Below, one piece after another: positions 26,116-57,328 of a DNA stretch of 64,000 bases. The stretch's first letter is position 1, and every line of letters begins with the position of its first letter. This stretch comes from Streptomyces sp. WP-1 (GTDB lineage: Bacteria > Actinomycetota > Actinomycetes > Streptomycetales > Streptomycetaceae): the NCBI RefSeq assembly GCF_030450125.1, contig NZ_CP123923.1, forward strand, positions 2,108,001 to 2,172,000. The letters are read 5' to 3'. Under the pieces are notes generated by a model, which saw only the letters and a program-made list of their open reading frames with translations, was not told the DNA's origin and did no database searches. A program made the translations under genes and the position numbers.

Positions 26116-28100
26116 TGTGGCGGATCTCCGTGCGCTCGGTGCGGCACTACTGGGCCCTGTTCACCGGTACCTTCGTGGCCCTCACGCTCGGCGTGGCGCT
26201 GATCGGCGTGTCCGCCTCGGCGCTGGCCGCGACCTGGGCGGTGCCGACCTCGACGGATGCCGGCCGCCCTTCGGTGACGCTCACGGACGGCACCGGTGCG
26301 GCGCACACCCTGTCCGGCGGTGACGTGGACATGGGCGGGGTGCAGAGCGTGCTGGCGATGGCGGGGGTGGTGTCCGCCTTCGTGACGATCGTCGTCGTCA
26401 CCGGCACCTGCGCGTTCGGCATCGCCCTGCGCCGACGCGACATGGGGCTGCTGCGCCTGGTGGGCGCGGGCGGGCCGCAGGTGCGCCGGATGGTGCTGGG
26501 CGAGGCGCTGGCGGTGGCGGTGCCCGCCGCGCTCGTGGGGTGCGCGGTCGCCGCTGTGACCGCGCCGGTCGCCGTCGGGGCACTCAACGGCACCGGCCTG
26601 TCCCCGGTCGATTTGCGGCAGGGACCGTTGCTCTGGCCGCTCGTGTTCGCGGCGGGCAGTGGCCTGTTCATGGCCGTGCTGGGAACCCTCGCCGCGTCGA
26701 GGCGCGCCGCCCGGGTCCGCCCGACGGAGGCGCTGCGCGAGGCGGACCTGGACGCCCGGACCATGACGGCGGGGCGCGGGGTGACGGGCGGGCTGGCGCT
26801 GGTGAGCGGTGCGGTGATGCTGGCTCTGGCGCCCGGCGCCGGGGCGGAGGCGGCGACTCCGCTCGCGTTGTTCGGCACCATGGCGCTGGCGGTCGCCGCC
26901 ACGCTGCTGGGACCGGTGTACCTGCCGCCGCTGCTGAGGCTGATGGCGCTGCCGCTGCGCTGGCTGGACCCGGTGGCCGGGCGCCTGGCCGCCGAGTCGG
27001 TGCGTACGTCGCGGCGGCGCACGGCGTCCCTGGTGGGGCCGGTACTGGCGATCCTCACGGTCGTCGGCGCCTTCACCACGGTGCTGTCCACCACGGGCGC
27101 GGCGACGCAGGCGGACGACCGTGCGCGCACGGTCGCACAGCTCGTCGTGGAACCCACTCGGGGCGACGCGCTGAGCGCGGCCGACATCAAGGCGCTACGT
27201 GCCGATCCGGCGGTGGCGGCCGTCTCCGCCCCCGCCGAGCTGGAGGTGGCGGTGGCGGGCCCGTACTCGGTGTGGAAGGAACAGGCGGCGATCGCGGACC
27301 CGCCGGCCCTGGCCCGCACGCACCGGATCTCCGTGGTCGGCGGAACGCTCGGACCGCTACGGCCGGGGACGGTCGCCGTGTCGCGGGAGTTCGCCGACTG
27401 GTACGGGAAACGTGCGGGATCGACCGTGACCTACGGGTTGTTCGGCGGTCGGCCCATCAAGGCCCGCGTGGTGGCGGTGCTGGACGGCGGCTCGGCCGTG
27501 CCCTCACTGCTGCTGCCGGACGGTGCGCGGGGTACGGCCCCGGCCCCGTCGCGTGCCACCGTGCTGCTCCACGAGGAGGCCGCGGGCTCGGCACGGGCGA
27601 CGGCCGCCGAGCTGACCGCGCGTCTGGGGGGCGACCGGGTCAGGGTCGTGCCGTCGGCGCAGTGGCTCGGCAGGACGGCGACCGACCAGGACCGGCTCAA
27701 CCGGCTGGTGCTGGGAGTGCTGACGGTGCCCGCGTCCCTGTACGCGCTGATCGCCGTGGCGGGCACGCTGGTGATGTCGTACAGCCGGCGCGGCGGGGAG
27801 GTCGCGGGTATGCGGATGCTCGGCGTCAGCGCGGGGCAGGTCCGCCGCATGGCTCTGTGGGAGACGCTGTCCACCTCCGCGCTGGGTGTGCTGATCGCGG
27901 CGGGAGTGGTCGCGCTGGGTGCGCGGGCCTACCGGGGAGCGCTCACCGTGTTCGGTGGCGAGGCGCCGCTGAGCGTGGAGTGGGGGATGCTCTCGGCACT
28001 TACGGCGGCGTGCGTGCTCGCGGGGGTGGTGGTGAGTCTGGCGGCGTCGGGGCGTTTGCTGCGGCAAGCCGGCGTCTCGATGGTCGCTTCCCGCCGGTAG
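26115..28100 (+). CDS. FtsX-family ABC permease
   Basis: A 661-residue permease with an N-terminal helix, two FtsX-like blocks of three to four helices (about 75-200 and 535-655) and a periplasmic region around 320-530. Conserved FtsX-block features include the segments GLLRLVGAGGPQVRRMVLGE and GMRMLGVSAGQVRRMALWE. I chose the ATG at 26115, which overlaps the ATPase stop; GTG at 26103 is an alternative. The duplicated FtsX layout is typical of transporters that act on substrates in the outer membrane leaflet, such as peptide antibiotics. With two sensor systems on either side it is a good candidate for self-protection. Confidence 0.92.
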   Translation: MWRISVRSVRHYWALFTGTFVALTLGVALIGVSASALAATWAVPTSTDAGRPSVTLTDGTGAAHTLSGGDVDMGGVQSVLAMAGVVSAFVTIVVVTGTCAFGIALRRRDMGLLRLVGAGGPQVRRMVLGEALAVAVPAALVGCAVAAVTAPVAVGALNGTGLSPVDLRQGPLLWPLVFAAGSGLFMAVLGTLAASRRAARVRPTEALREADLDARTMTAGRGVTGGLALVSGAVMLALAPGAGAEAATPLALFGTMALAVAATLLGPVYLPPLLRLMALPLRWLDPVAGRLAAESVRTSRRRTASLVGPVLAILTVVGAFTTVLSTTGAATQADDRARTVAQLVVEPTRGDALSAADIKALRADPAVAAVSAPAELEVAVAGPYSVWKEQAAIADPPALARTHRISVVGGTLGPLRPGTVAVSREFADWYGKRAGSTVTYGLFGGRPIKARVVAVLDGGSAVPSLLLPDGARGTAPAPSRATVLLHEEAAGSARATAAELTARLGGDRVRVVPSAQWLGRTATDQDRLNRLVLGVLTVPASLYALIAVAGTLVMSYSRRGGEVAGMRMLGVSAGQVRRMALWETLSTSALGVLIAAGVVALGARAYRGALTVFGGEAPLSVEWGMLSALTAACVLAGVVVSLAASGRLLRQAGVSMVASRR

Positions 28101-28254
28101 GCCCGTCGGGCCCCTGGCCGCGCCTTGCCGGGCGTGGCGTCGTCCATCGTGCCGCCCTATGCTGATGCCCCCCATACAACTTCACTTCTTTCAGCCATCG
28201 GGTGGCATCATGCCCGGCCATTGGCTGGCACGATCCTAACGAGCGGGAGTCTCC

Positions 28255-28917
28255 ATGCGCGTCGCGATCGCCGAGGATTCCGCGCTCCTGCGAGCCGGGA
28301 TGGCGAGGCTGCTGGCGGACGAGGGAATTGAAGTGGTCGCCTCGCTGGGCGACGCGACGGGGATTCTGGAAGTCGTCCGTACCGCTCGGCCGCATGTGGT
28401 CATCATGGACGTCCGCATGCCGCCCACATTCACGGACGAGGGCATACGTGCCGCTCTGGACATACAGCAGCTCCGCACGGACACGGCCGTGTTGCTCCTT
28501 TCCCAGTACGTGGAGCCCACCTATGCGGAGGAGTTGGTGCGGAACGCGTCGGCAGGGGCGGGTTATCTGCTGAAGCAACGCGTCGGAGATTTCGAGGAGT
28601 TCCTCTCGGCCCTGCACCGGGTGCAGCACGGGGAGACCGTCCTTGACTCCGACGTCTTCAAGCAGTTCGTCGGCAGTCCGCGCGAGAAGCGTGCCACCGA
28701 GTTGCTGACACCGCGCGAACGCCAGGTACTCGAACTCATGGCGACGGGGCTGACCAACAGTGGAATCATGAATCGGCTCGGTATTTCCGAACGCGCGGTG
28801 GAAAAGCATGTCACGTCGATCCTGGGCAAGTTGCAGATTCCCAACTCGGGTGAGAACCATCGCCGGGTGCTGGCGGTGCTGGATTATCTACGGGGCCTGG
28901 ACAGGCTGAAGGACTGA
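28255..28917 (+). CDS. NarL/FixJ-type response regulator
   Basis: A 220-residue response regulator with phosphoacceptor Asp52 in VVIMDVRMPP, the conserved Lys in GYLLKQRV and a LuxR-type helix-turn-helix (LTPRERQVLELMATGLTNSG, then VEKHVTSILGKLQIP). It is about as similar in layout to the regulator at 23288 as paralogs usually are. The gene precedes its kinase by 30 bases, an order opposite to the first pair. It lies about 150 bases after the ABC permease gene and may or may not be cotranscribed with it. Confidence 0.93.
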   Translation: MRVAIAEDSALLRAGMARLLADEGIEVVASLGDATGILEVVRTARPHVVIMDVRMPPTFTDEGIRAALDIQQLRTDTAVLLLSQYVEPTYAEELVRNASAGAGYLLKQRVGDFEEFLSALHRVQHGETVLDSDVFKQFVGSPREKRATELLTPRERQVLELMATGLTNSGIMNRLGISERAVEKHVTSILGKLQIPNSGENHRRVLAVLDYLRGLDRLKD

Positions 28918-28947
28918 GCCGGCTGACGTATCGCAATTCGTAGCCCC

Positions 28948-30330
28948 ATGACTTTTCCGACCCCCTACCGTGTGGCCGCGGGCCTGATCTACCTCTCCGT
29001 GGGCAGTCTGGTCGGCCTGCTGCTGGTCCCCCTTCTGGCGGCCTCCCTGGCGCTGCGCGCCGTCTCGTGGCTCCTGCTCGTCGGCCTGCCGACGGTGGTC
29101 GTCACCCTTGTGCACGGTACGGCGGCGGTGGTTCGGCGGGCCGTTGCCGCGGCGCGGCGGCGACCGCCGGGAGCCGACCAGGCCGTGGGCGAGGTTCCGC
29201 GGCAGGTGGCAGCCCGGATGGCGGCCCTGCACGACGGCATGTCATTCAGCCTGCCGCTGCTGCGGGCCGTCGCCGACCTGGAACGCCTGCTCGCCCACTC
29301 GGTCGTCGGCGACCCCGGGGACCCCTCGCACCGGTCGGCGGAGGCGAACCGGGAGGTGGAGCGGGAGCGCCGCTCCACCAAGCCGCGCCGGGACGACATC
29401 GGCTACCTCGGACTGCTGCTGCTGGGCTCGGTCTGGCTGTTGCCGCTCGCGGCACTCGCGCTCCCTGTGGTCCTGTTCGCCGTGGCCCTGCCGGTCGGGC
29501 CGCCCGAGCAACTCGCGTTCGGACCCGGCGTGACCCTGCTGGTGACCGGGGCGGTCACGCGCGTGTCGGTGGCTGCCGCGGCCGTGGTGCTCTTCTCGGT
29601 GCTCGTGGTGCTGCTGTTCTGGATGGGCAAGCTCCGGGCCCGGCTGGTGCGGCGCGTCCTCAGCCGTATCGACGAGGCCGAGGCGCAGCTGCGGGAGCAG
29701 GCGGCCGAACGCCAGCGCGTTGCGGCGCTGCGGGTCAACGACGCGGATTTCCGCCGCCTGGAAAGGGATCTGCACGACGGGGCACAGGCGCGCCTGGCGG
29801 CTCTGCTCATGCGCCTGTCGTACGCGAAACACCGCCGGAGCGACAATGCGGAATACCTGTCCGCGCTCGTCGAAGAAGCCCACCAGGAAATCGGCAGGGC
29901 GCTCGACGACATCCGGGACCTGGTGCGCGGCATTCAGCCGCCCATTCTGAGCGACCGCGGTCTCGAAGCGGCCGTCACGGCATTGACCGAACGTTTTCAC
30001 GTGCCCGTGACCGTGTGCGGCGCGCTCGCTCGGCGCCCGGATGTGAGCGTGGAGTCGACCGCGTACTACATCGTCGCGGAATGCCTCGCGAACACGGTCA
30101 AGCACGCGTCCGCCACGTGCATTCGGGTCCGCCTGGACGAACACGACAACCAGCTCGTCGTCGCGGTGACGGACGACGGCACGGGCGGCGCCTCACCGGC
30201 GGCCGGGACGGGCCTGCGGGGGCTGGAGGACCGGGCGGCCGCCCTCAACGGGCAGCTGGAGGTCAGCAGTCCGCCGGGTGGGCCGACCACGGTGACCGCC
30301 ACTCTCCCTTGGTCGATTCACCCTGTCTGA
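28948..30330 (+). CDS. sensor histidine kinase with HisKA_3 domain
   Basis: A 460-residue kinase with two pairs of hydrophobic helices (about 10-60 and 155-225), a helical linker, phosphoacceptor His276 in RRLERDLHDGAQARLAALLM, and an HATPase domain with ECLANTVKHASA and VTDDGTGGA. The first 230 residues form a sensor region of the kind found in Streptomyces DUF-sensor kinases, with little periplasmic exposure. It pairs with the response regulator just upstream. It is the last gene before the hairpin and the peptide cluster. Confidence 0.92.
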   Translation: MTFPTPYRVAAGLIYLSVGSLVGLLLVPLLAASLALRAVSWLLLVGLPTVVVTLVHGTAAVVRRAVAAARRRPPGADQAVGEVPRQVAARMAALHDGMSFSLPLLRAVADLERLLAHSVVGDPGDPSHRSAEANREVERERRSTKPRRDDIGYLGLLLLGSVWLLPLAALALPVVLFAVALPVGPPEQLAFGPGVTLLVTGAVTRVSVAAAAVVLFSVLVVLLFWMGKLRARLVRRVLSRIDEAEAQLREQAAERQRVAALRVNDADFRRLERDLHDGAQARLAALLMRLSYAKHRRSDNAEYLSALVEEAHQEIGRALDDIRDLVRGIQPPILSDRGLEAAVTALTERFHVPVTVCGALARRPDVSVESTAYYIVAECLANTVKHASATCIRVRLDEHDNQLVVAVTDDGTGGASPAAGTGLRGLEDRAAALNGQLEVSSPPGGPTTVTATLPWSIHPV

Positions 30331-30394
30331 CCTGCATCTTTTCTCTAAATCGAAAGCCCTTGCCGTTCGTTGAACGTGTGATCGAGGATGAAGG

Positions 30395-30435
30395 GGTACG
30401 GCTACCCGCACCTCCGCGGTGCGGGTAGCCGTACC
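30395..30435. terminator. perfect 18-bp hairpin between kinase gene and peptide cluster
   Basis: Arms GGTACGGCTACCCGCACC and GGTGCGGGTAGCCGTACC are exact complements with a 5-base loop (TCCGC). It lies 65 bases after the kinase stop and 25 bases before the hydrolase start at 30460. It looks like a terminator insulating the sensor genes from the peptide cluster, though a leader attenuator is also possible. Confidence 0.7.
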
Positions 30436-30459
30436 GATGACATCCATCAAGGGGGAGAT

Positions 30460-31803
30460 GTGGAAGCGCCTTTCACGGCGGACCGGTTGCGAGGACTCAC
30501 GCACGACCACTCTGTTCCCGGCGCGCAGCTGACCATCCGCCGGGCCGGGAAAAGGGTATCGGTGGCCACGGGTGTGACACGCGTCGGGACCGCCCGGCCG
30601 GTGACGGTGGACACCGCCTTCGCCCTGGGCTCGGTGACCAAGGCGTTCACGGCCACCGTAGTCGCCCAACTCGTCGCGCAGGGCGAACTGGAATGGGACG
30701 ACCCGGTCTGTGAATACCTGGCGGAGTTCGACGGGGCGGTGGACGGGAGAATGTCCGCCGTCACCCTGAGGCACCTGCTTTCTCACACCGCGGGGCTGGT
30801 CGCCGACCATGAACTCGACAGCAGCCGGGAATCGTCCCTGGCGCGTTACACGGCAAGCGCCGTGCTCACCTCTCCCCTGCACGAACCCGGTCGATACTTC
30901 TCCTACTCGAACACCGGCTACAACATCGCCGGACACGTCATCGAGACGGTCGGTGACATGAAATGGCAGGCGGTCGTCGAAAATTCCCTCTTACGACCGC
31001 TCGGTATCGACCCGGTGTTCCTGAGCGGCGGCCCGGCGGCAGGCCTTCGCACCGTCGCCGACGGCCACACCGTACGGCCGGGCCGCGAGCGCGGCGTGCA
31101 CCCCGTCGGCGTGTACGTGCCGGACGGCTGGGCACCGGCGAGCGGGCTGGCCGGCAGCGCCGACGACCTGGTCGCGCTCGCCGCCCTGCACCTGGGCGAC
31201 CACCCCGACGCCGACGCCCTGCTCCCCGCCGCGGACCGTGCCGAGATGGCGGCCCGGGATCCCCGCGCGAACGCCTTCGGTATGGCCGACGGATGGGGCC
31301 TCGGCCTCGCCCACTACGCCTCGCCCGACGGCCCCTGGCTCGGACACGATGGCACGGCCGACGGCGGCACCGCGCACCTGCGGTTCCATCCGCGCACCGG
31401 CACCGCCGTCGCACTGACCACCAACGCGACCACCGGCACCCTGCTGTGGGCCGACCTCGTCGACATCCTGCGGGAGCACGGTATACCGGTGGGCGACCAC
31501 CGCCCCACGACCTCCACCGCACCTGCCGTGCAGACGGGTCTCAACCGTTTCACCGGTGACTACCGCAACGGCGACACGCGCTTCACCGTCCGCACCCACC
31601 AGGACGGCACCACCCTGCGCCTGACAGACGCCACCGGTCTCACCGCCGGCCTCGCGCTCCGCGGCGACCTGACCTTCGACGCCCGGCGCACGGACGCCGA
31701 GACCGCCCCCTTCTCCGGCCGGTTCGTCACCGAAACCGCCACGGGCGATGTGGTCCTCATGCAACTCGGCGGACGCTCCGCCCGGCGGACGTCGGCCGCG
31801 TAG
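30460..31803 (+). CDS. stand-alone serine hydrolase of PBP/beta-lactamase fold, probable PBP-type thioesterase (macrocyclase)
   Basis: A 447-residue serine hydrolase. The nucleophile and base are Ser58 and Lys61 in LGSVTKAF, the second motif is Tyr149-Ser-Asn151 in [10 protein letters not shown], and the third is His296-Asp-Gly298 in WLGHDGT. A C-terminal lipocalin-like domain follows from about 350. No signal peptide is visible, so it is cytosolic, unlike true beta-lactamases and PBPs. SurE-like PBP-type thioesterases have this size and motif order; they take a peptide from the last carrier protein of an NRPS that ends in a D-residue and cyclize it. The NRPS here ends in an E domain and lacks a cis thioesterase, which fits. 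Codon 178 is TTA. The GTG at 30460 follows GGGGGAGAT; the ATG at 30388 would translate through the hairpin. A self-resistance peptidase is the alternative. Confidence 0.8.
   Translation: MEAPFTADRLRGLTHDHSVPGAQLTIRRAGKRVSVATGVTRVGTARPVTVDTAFALGSVTKAFTATVVAQLVAQGELEWDDPVCEYLAEFDGAVDGRMSAVTLRHLLSHTAGLVADHELDSSRESSLARYTASAVLTSPLHEPGRYFSYSNTGYNIAGHVIETVGDMKWQAVVENSLLRPLGIDPVFLSGGPAAGLRTVADGHTVRPGRERGVHPVGVYVPDGWAPASGLAGSADDLVALAALHLGDHPDADALLPAADRAEMAARDPRANAFGMADGWGLGLAHYASPDGPWLGHDGTADGGTAHLRFHPRTGTAVALTTNATTGTLLWADLVDILREHGIPVGDHRPTTSTAPAVQTGLNRFTGDYRNGDTRFTVRTHQDGTTLRLTDATGLTAGLALRGDLTFDARRTDAETAPFSGRFVTETATGDVVLMQLGGRSARRTSAA
30991..30993 (+). other. in-frame TTA codon in the hydrolase gene
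   Basis: Leu178 of the PBP-type hydrolase is encoded by TTA, the codon read by the bldA tRNA in Streptomyces. It may make peptide release dependent on developmental stage. Confidence 0.85.
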
Positions 31804-31958
31804 CCCCTCGCCGACCGCGGACGCGCGCCGGCCCCCGCCATCACGCTCCGGCCGGCACCGCCCTCCCCGCTCCACCTTTCCAGCATTCCAACTTTCCGGC
31901 TCTCTCCGGTTTCCGTGCCTCGCCATGCCCACCAGTGGCCGGAAGCCGCCCCGTTTCT

Positions 31959-31963
31959 GGAGG
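31959..31963 (+). promoter_or_regulatory. ribosome-binding site that fixes the NRPS-A start
   Basis: GGAGG lies seven bases before the GTG at 31971. It rules out the longer frame from 31935 and shows that the shortened condensation domain at the protein's N-terminus is real. Confidence 0.8.
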
Positions 31964-31970
31964 TACCCAC

Positions 31971-42209
<10,239 letters not shown>

Positions 42210-42262
42210 CTCCCTCCCCTTCCTTCTCCCACTCTTCACCTCTCATCCGAAAGGCCGCCGCC

Positions 42263-42469
42263 ATGTCCAACCCGTTCGAGAAGTCCGACCGTTCGTACGA
42301 CGTCCTCGTGAACGAGGAGGGCCAGCACTCGCTGTGGCCGTCCGGCACGGCCGCCCCGGACGGCTGGGAGACCGTCCTCGCCGGCCGGCCCCGCGAGGAG
42401 TGCCTCGCGTACGTCGAGACGAACTGGACCGACATGCGCCCGCGCAGTCTGCGCACGTCCGTCGCCTGA
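42263..42469 (+). CDS. MbtH-like protein
   Basis: A 68-residue MbtH protein with the family signature: NPFE near the start, YDVLVNEEGQHSLWPSG, PDGW and a conserved W in NWTDMRP. MbtH proteins bind the A-domain large subdomain and are needed for folding or activity of many adenylation domains. Located between the two NRPS genes, 53 bases after NRPS-A and 130 before NRPS-B, it is the obvious chaperone for this assembly line. The start ATG follows GAAAGG. Confidence 0.96.
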   Translation: MSNPFEKSDRSYDVLVNEEGQHSLWPSGTAAPDGWETVLAGRPREECLAYVETNWTDMRPRSLRTSVA

Positions 42470-42599
42470 GCCCGCCCGCCTCGTCCCGGCCGACATCCGG
42501 CCACGCCCGCCACCCGGTCCTGCCCGCCACCACCCCGGCAGGACCGGACGGGCCGCCTTCTCGATCTGCTGACCAGCAATTCTCTGGGGGATCCCGCCA

Positions 42600-54998
<12,399 letters not shown>

Positions 54999-55019
54999 CC
55001 ATCATCGGAAGGCTTTGCT

Positions 55020-56000
55020 GTGGCTCGCTATGTGCTGAGTGACATCGAGAAGAACGAACTGGCCGCCGTGGCCGACGAGTTCCTCGCCACCCATCCCGTC
55101 TGGACACCGCTGGAGTGGGCGGACGACATCCGCGCCGAGGCGGAGCGGCTCCCGGTAGGAATACGCAGGTTCCTGGTGTCGTCCCGCGCGGCCGAGGACG
55201 CCGTCATCCTGCTGGGGAACCTGCCCGTCGACGAGGCTCTCGTACCGACCCCGCCGAGCTGGGAGGTCGCGGAGAAGGAGGCCGCCGCGATCCGTGAGGA
55301 GCTGGTGCTGCTGCTCGTCGGCTCCGTGCTCGGTGAGCCGTTCGGCTGGGTCAACCAGCAGGACGGCCGCCTCGTACACGACGTCTGCCCGTCCAAGGGG
55401 CAGGAGAACTCCCTGACCAGCGCGAGCAGCCGGCAGCAGCTCACGCTGCACACGGAGGACGTGTTCCACTCCTGCCGGGGTGACTACGTGGCCCTGATGT
55501 GCCTGCGCAATCCCGAGGCGGTGGGTACGACGGTGGCGCTGGTGGAGTCGGTGGACTTCCCGGAGCCGACGCGGCGGGTCCTGCACCAGGACCGCTTCCG
55601 GTTCTTCCCGGACGACTCCCACCAGGTGGTGCCGCAGCACAGCGCGGAGAACCCGTCGGCGCTCGCGGACCGCCCGCACGAGGTGGCGTCCGTGCTGTTC
55701 GGCCCCGAGGAGGCGCCGTACCTGCGGATCGACGCGGACTTCACCGACGCGGTACCCGGTGACACCGAAGCGGATACCGCCCTGCGGGAGGCAGCCGGCC
55801 TGCTGGCCGCCGCCGCGGAGCGGGTCGTCCTGAGCCCCGGGGACGCCGTGTTCATCGACAACCACCGGGCCGTCCACGGGCGGGACACGTTCACGCCCCG
55901 CTACGACGGGACGGATCGCTGGCTCAAGCGCACCAGCCTGGTCCGCGATCTGCGACGCACCTATGTGCGGACGAAGTCGCGTTCACGGCTCCTCGGCTGA
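55020..56000 (+). CDS. AsnO/VioC-type Fe(II)/2-oxoglutarate amino acid hydroxylase
   Basis: A 326-residue clavaminate-synthase-like oxygenase. The iron ligands are His144 and Glu146 in LTLHTEDVFH and a distal His286 in NHRAVHGR. A 2-oxoglutarate-binding Arg is expected in TDRWLKR (300-304). The HxE form instead of HxD, with NHRAVHGR, is typical of the AsnO/VioC group, which beta-hydroxylates free Asn, Arg or related amino acids. The GTG start follows GGAAGG, 21 bases after the NRPS-B stop, so it belongs to the same operon. It probably makes a hydroxylated building block, plausibly for A4 whose pocket ends in Asp. No capreomycidine-type cyclase is nearby. The exact substrate is not known. Confidence 0.85.
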   Translation: MARYVLSDIEKNELAAVADEFLATHPVWTPLEWADDIRAEAERLPVGIRRFLVSSRAAEDAVILLGNLPVDEALVPTPPSWEVAEKEAAAIREELVLLLVGSVLGEPFGWVNQQDGRLVHDVCPSKGQENSLTSASSRQQLTLHTEDVFHSCRGDYVALMCLRNPEAVGTTVALVESVDFPEPTRRVLHQDRFRFFPDDSHQVVPQHSAENPSALADRPHEVASVLFGPEEAPYLRIDADFTDAVPGDTEADTALREAAGLLAAAAERVVLSPGDAVFIDNHRAVHGRDTFTPRYDGTDRWLKRTSLVRDLRRTYVRTKSRSRLLG

Positions 56001-57310
56001 TGCCGTCGGAGAAGACACGGCGGGGTGGCGGTTTCACGCTGCTGTGGGTGGGTTCGGCGCTCGGTGAGTTCGCGTACAGCACGTCGCTGATCGTGCTGCC
56101 GTTGATCGTGCTGGCGCTGACCGGTTCACCCGCGCGAGCGGGGATCATCGGCTTCGTCGACGCGGCGGCGATGCTCCTGGCGGGGCTGCCCGCCGGAGCC
56201 ATCGCCGACCGGTACGACCGCAGGACGGTGATGCTGTGGTGCCAGGCCGCGCTGGTGGCGGTGTTCGGCGCGCTGGCCCTGCTGTTGTGGGCGGGCACTG
56301 TCTCGCTGCCCGCGCTGGTGGCGCTCGCCCTGGTCAACGGTGTGTCGACCGCCCTGACGATGGCGGCAGGGGAGGCGATGATCCCGAGCCTGGTGGCGGA
56401 GGAGAGGCTCTCCGACGCGGTGGCCATGAACGCGGCGCGCACCTACGCGGGCCAACTGGCCGGCACGTCCGCCGGTGGGTTCCTGCTGGCGCTGAAGAAC
56501 GCGTTGCCGTTCGTCGTCGGCTGCCTGGCGCATCTGGCGGCGCTGGTCATGCTGCTGTTCCTGAAGCGGCAACCGCCGGCCGCCGGCGTCCCGGCCGACC
56601 GGCCGGTGCTCAGCGGACGGGGATTGCTGGAGGGGATCCGCTGGATCACCTCCCATCCGTTCCTGCGCGTGGGACTGCTGTGCGCGACGGCGACGAACTT
56701 CTTCTTCGGCGTCATCTACTTCGTCGTCATCGCCTCCGCGCGGACCGGCGGCATGGCCACCGGCCTCATCGGTGTGATGGCGGCGCTGCTGGGCGTCGGC
56801 GGCCTGCTGGGCTCCCTCGCCGCACCGCTGCTCCAGCGGGTCCTGACCGGCGCCCGGCCCATCCACGTCGTACTGTGGGCGTTTGTCGTGCTCACGGTGG
56901 GGATCGCGGTGCTGCCGGGCGCCTGGACGCCGGGGGTGCTGCTGGGCGCGATTGCCTTCGCGGCGCCGACGGCGAACGCCTGCTTCACCACCTACCAGCT
57001 GAGGCTCACCCCGGACAGCCACCGTGGGCGGGTGGTGAGCGTGGCGGCCATCGCGAGCGGCGGCGGCGGTGCGATCGCCCCACTGGCCGGCGGCATCGTG
57101 CTGGACCTCGCGGGCCGGTTCGCCGGCCTGCTCGGCTGCGCGGCCGTGATGGCGGTGATCGCCCTGCTGACATCGCTGAGCCCGGCGCTGCGTGACATGC
57201 CACAACCCGGCGCGGCCGTCACCGCACGGCCCGACGCCGACGCCGGCAACTCCTGCGCCGGCGAGGTCCTCGACGCTGATGCCGCGGCCACTCCTCCCCC
57301 CGTCCGCTGA
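56000..57310 (+). CDS. MFS exporter
   Basis: A 436-residue major facilitator protein with about 12 predicted helices and the loop 2-3 motif near GAIADRYDRRTVML. It resembles the MFS_3/EntS-type drug and siderophore exporters found in NRPS clusters. The ATG overlaps the hydroxylase stop (TGATG), indicating translational coupling. It most likely exports the finished peptide, which could also serve as self-protection. Confidence 0.9.
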   Translation: MPSEKTRRGGGFTLLWVGSALGEFAYSTSLIVLPLIVLALTGSPARAGIIGFVDAAAMLLAGLPAGAIADRYDRRTVMLWCQAALVAVFGALALLLWAGTVSLPALVALALVNGVSTALTMAAGEAMIPSLVAEERLSDAVAMNAARTYAGQLAGTSAGGFLLALKNALPFVVGCLAHLAALVMLLFLKRQPPAAGVPADRPVLSGRGLLEGIRWITSHPFLRVGLLCATATNFFFGVIYFVVIASARTGGMATGLIGVMAALLGVGGLLGSLAAPLLQRVLTGARPIHVVLWAFVVLTVGIAVLPGAWTPGVLLGAIAFAAPTANACFTTYQLRLTPDSHRGRVVSVAAIASGGGGAIAPLAGGIVLDLAGRFAGLLGCAAVMAVIALLTSLSPALRDMPQPGAAVTARPDADAGNSCAGEVLDADAAATPPPVR

Positions 57311-57328
57311 CAGACAGAGACAGCCACC

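Noticed and set aside
28255..28917. This response regulator as a dedicated activator of the NRPS genes.
   Set aside because: It is paired with a kinase, follows the ABC genes and is separated from the cluster by a strong hairpin; nothing in the sequence links it to NRPS promoters.
30388..30459. Start of the PBP-type hydrolase at ATG 30388.
   Set aside because: The extra 24 residues would be encoded by a perfect hairpin, and the family begins about where the GTG at 30460 starts the protein.
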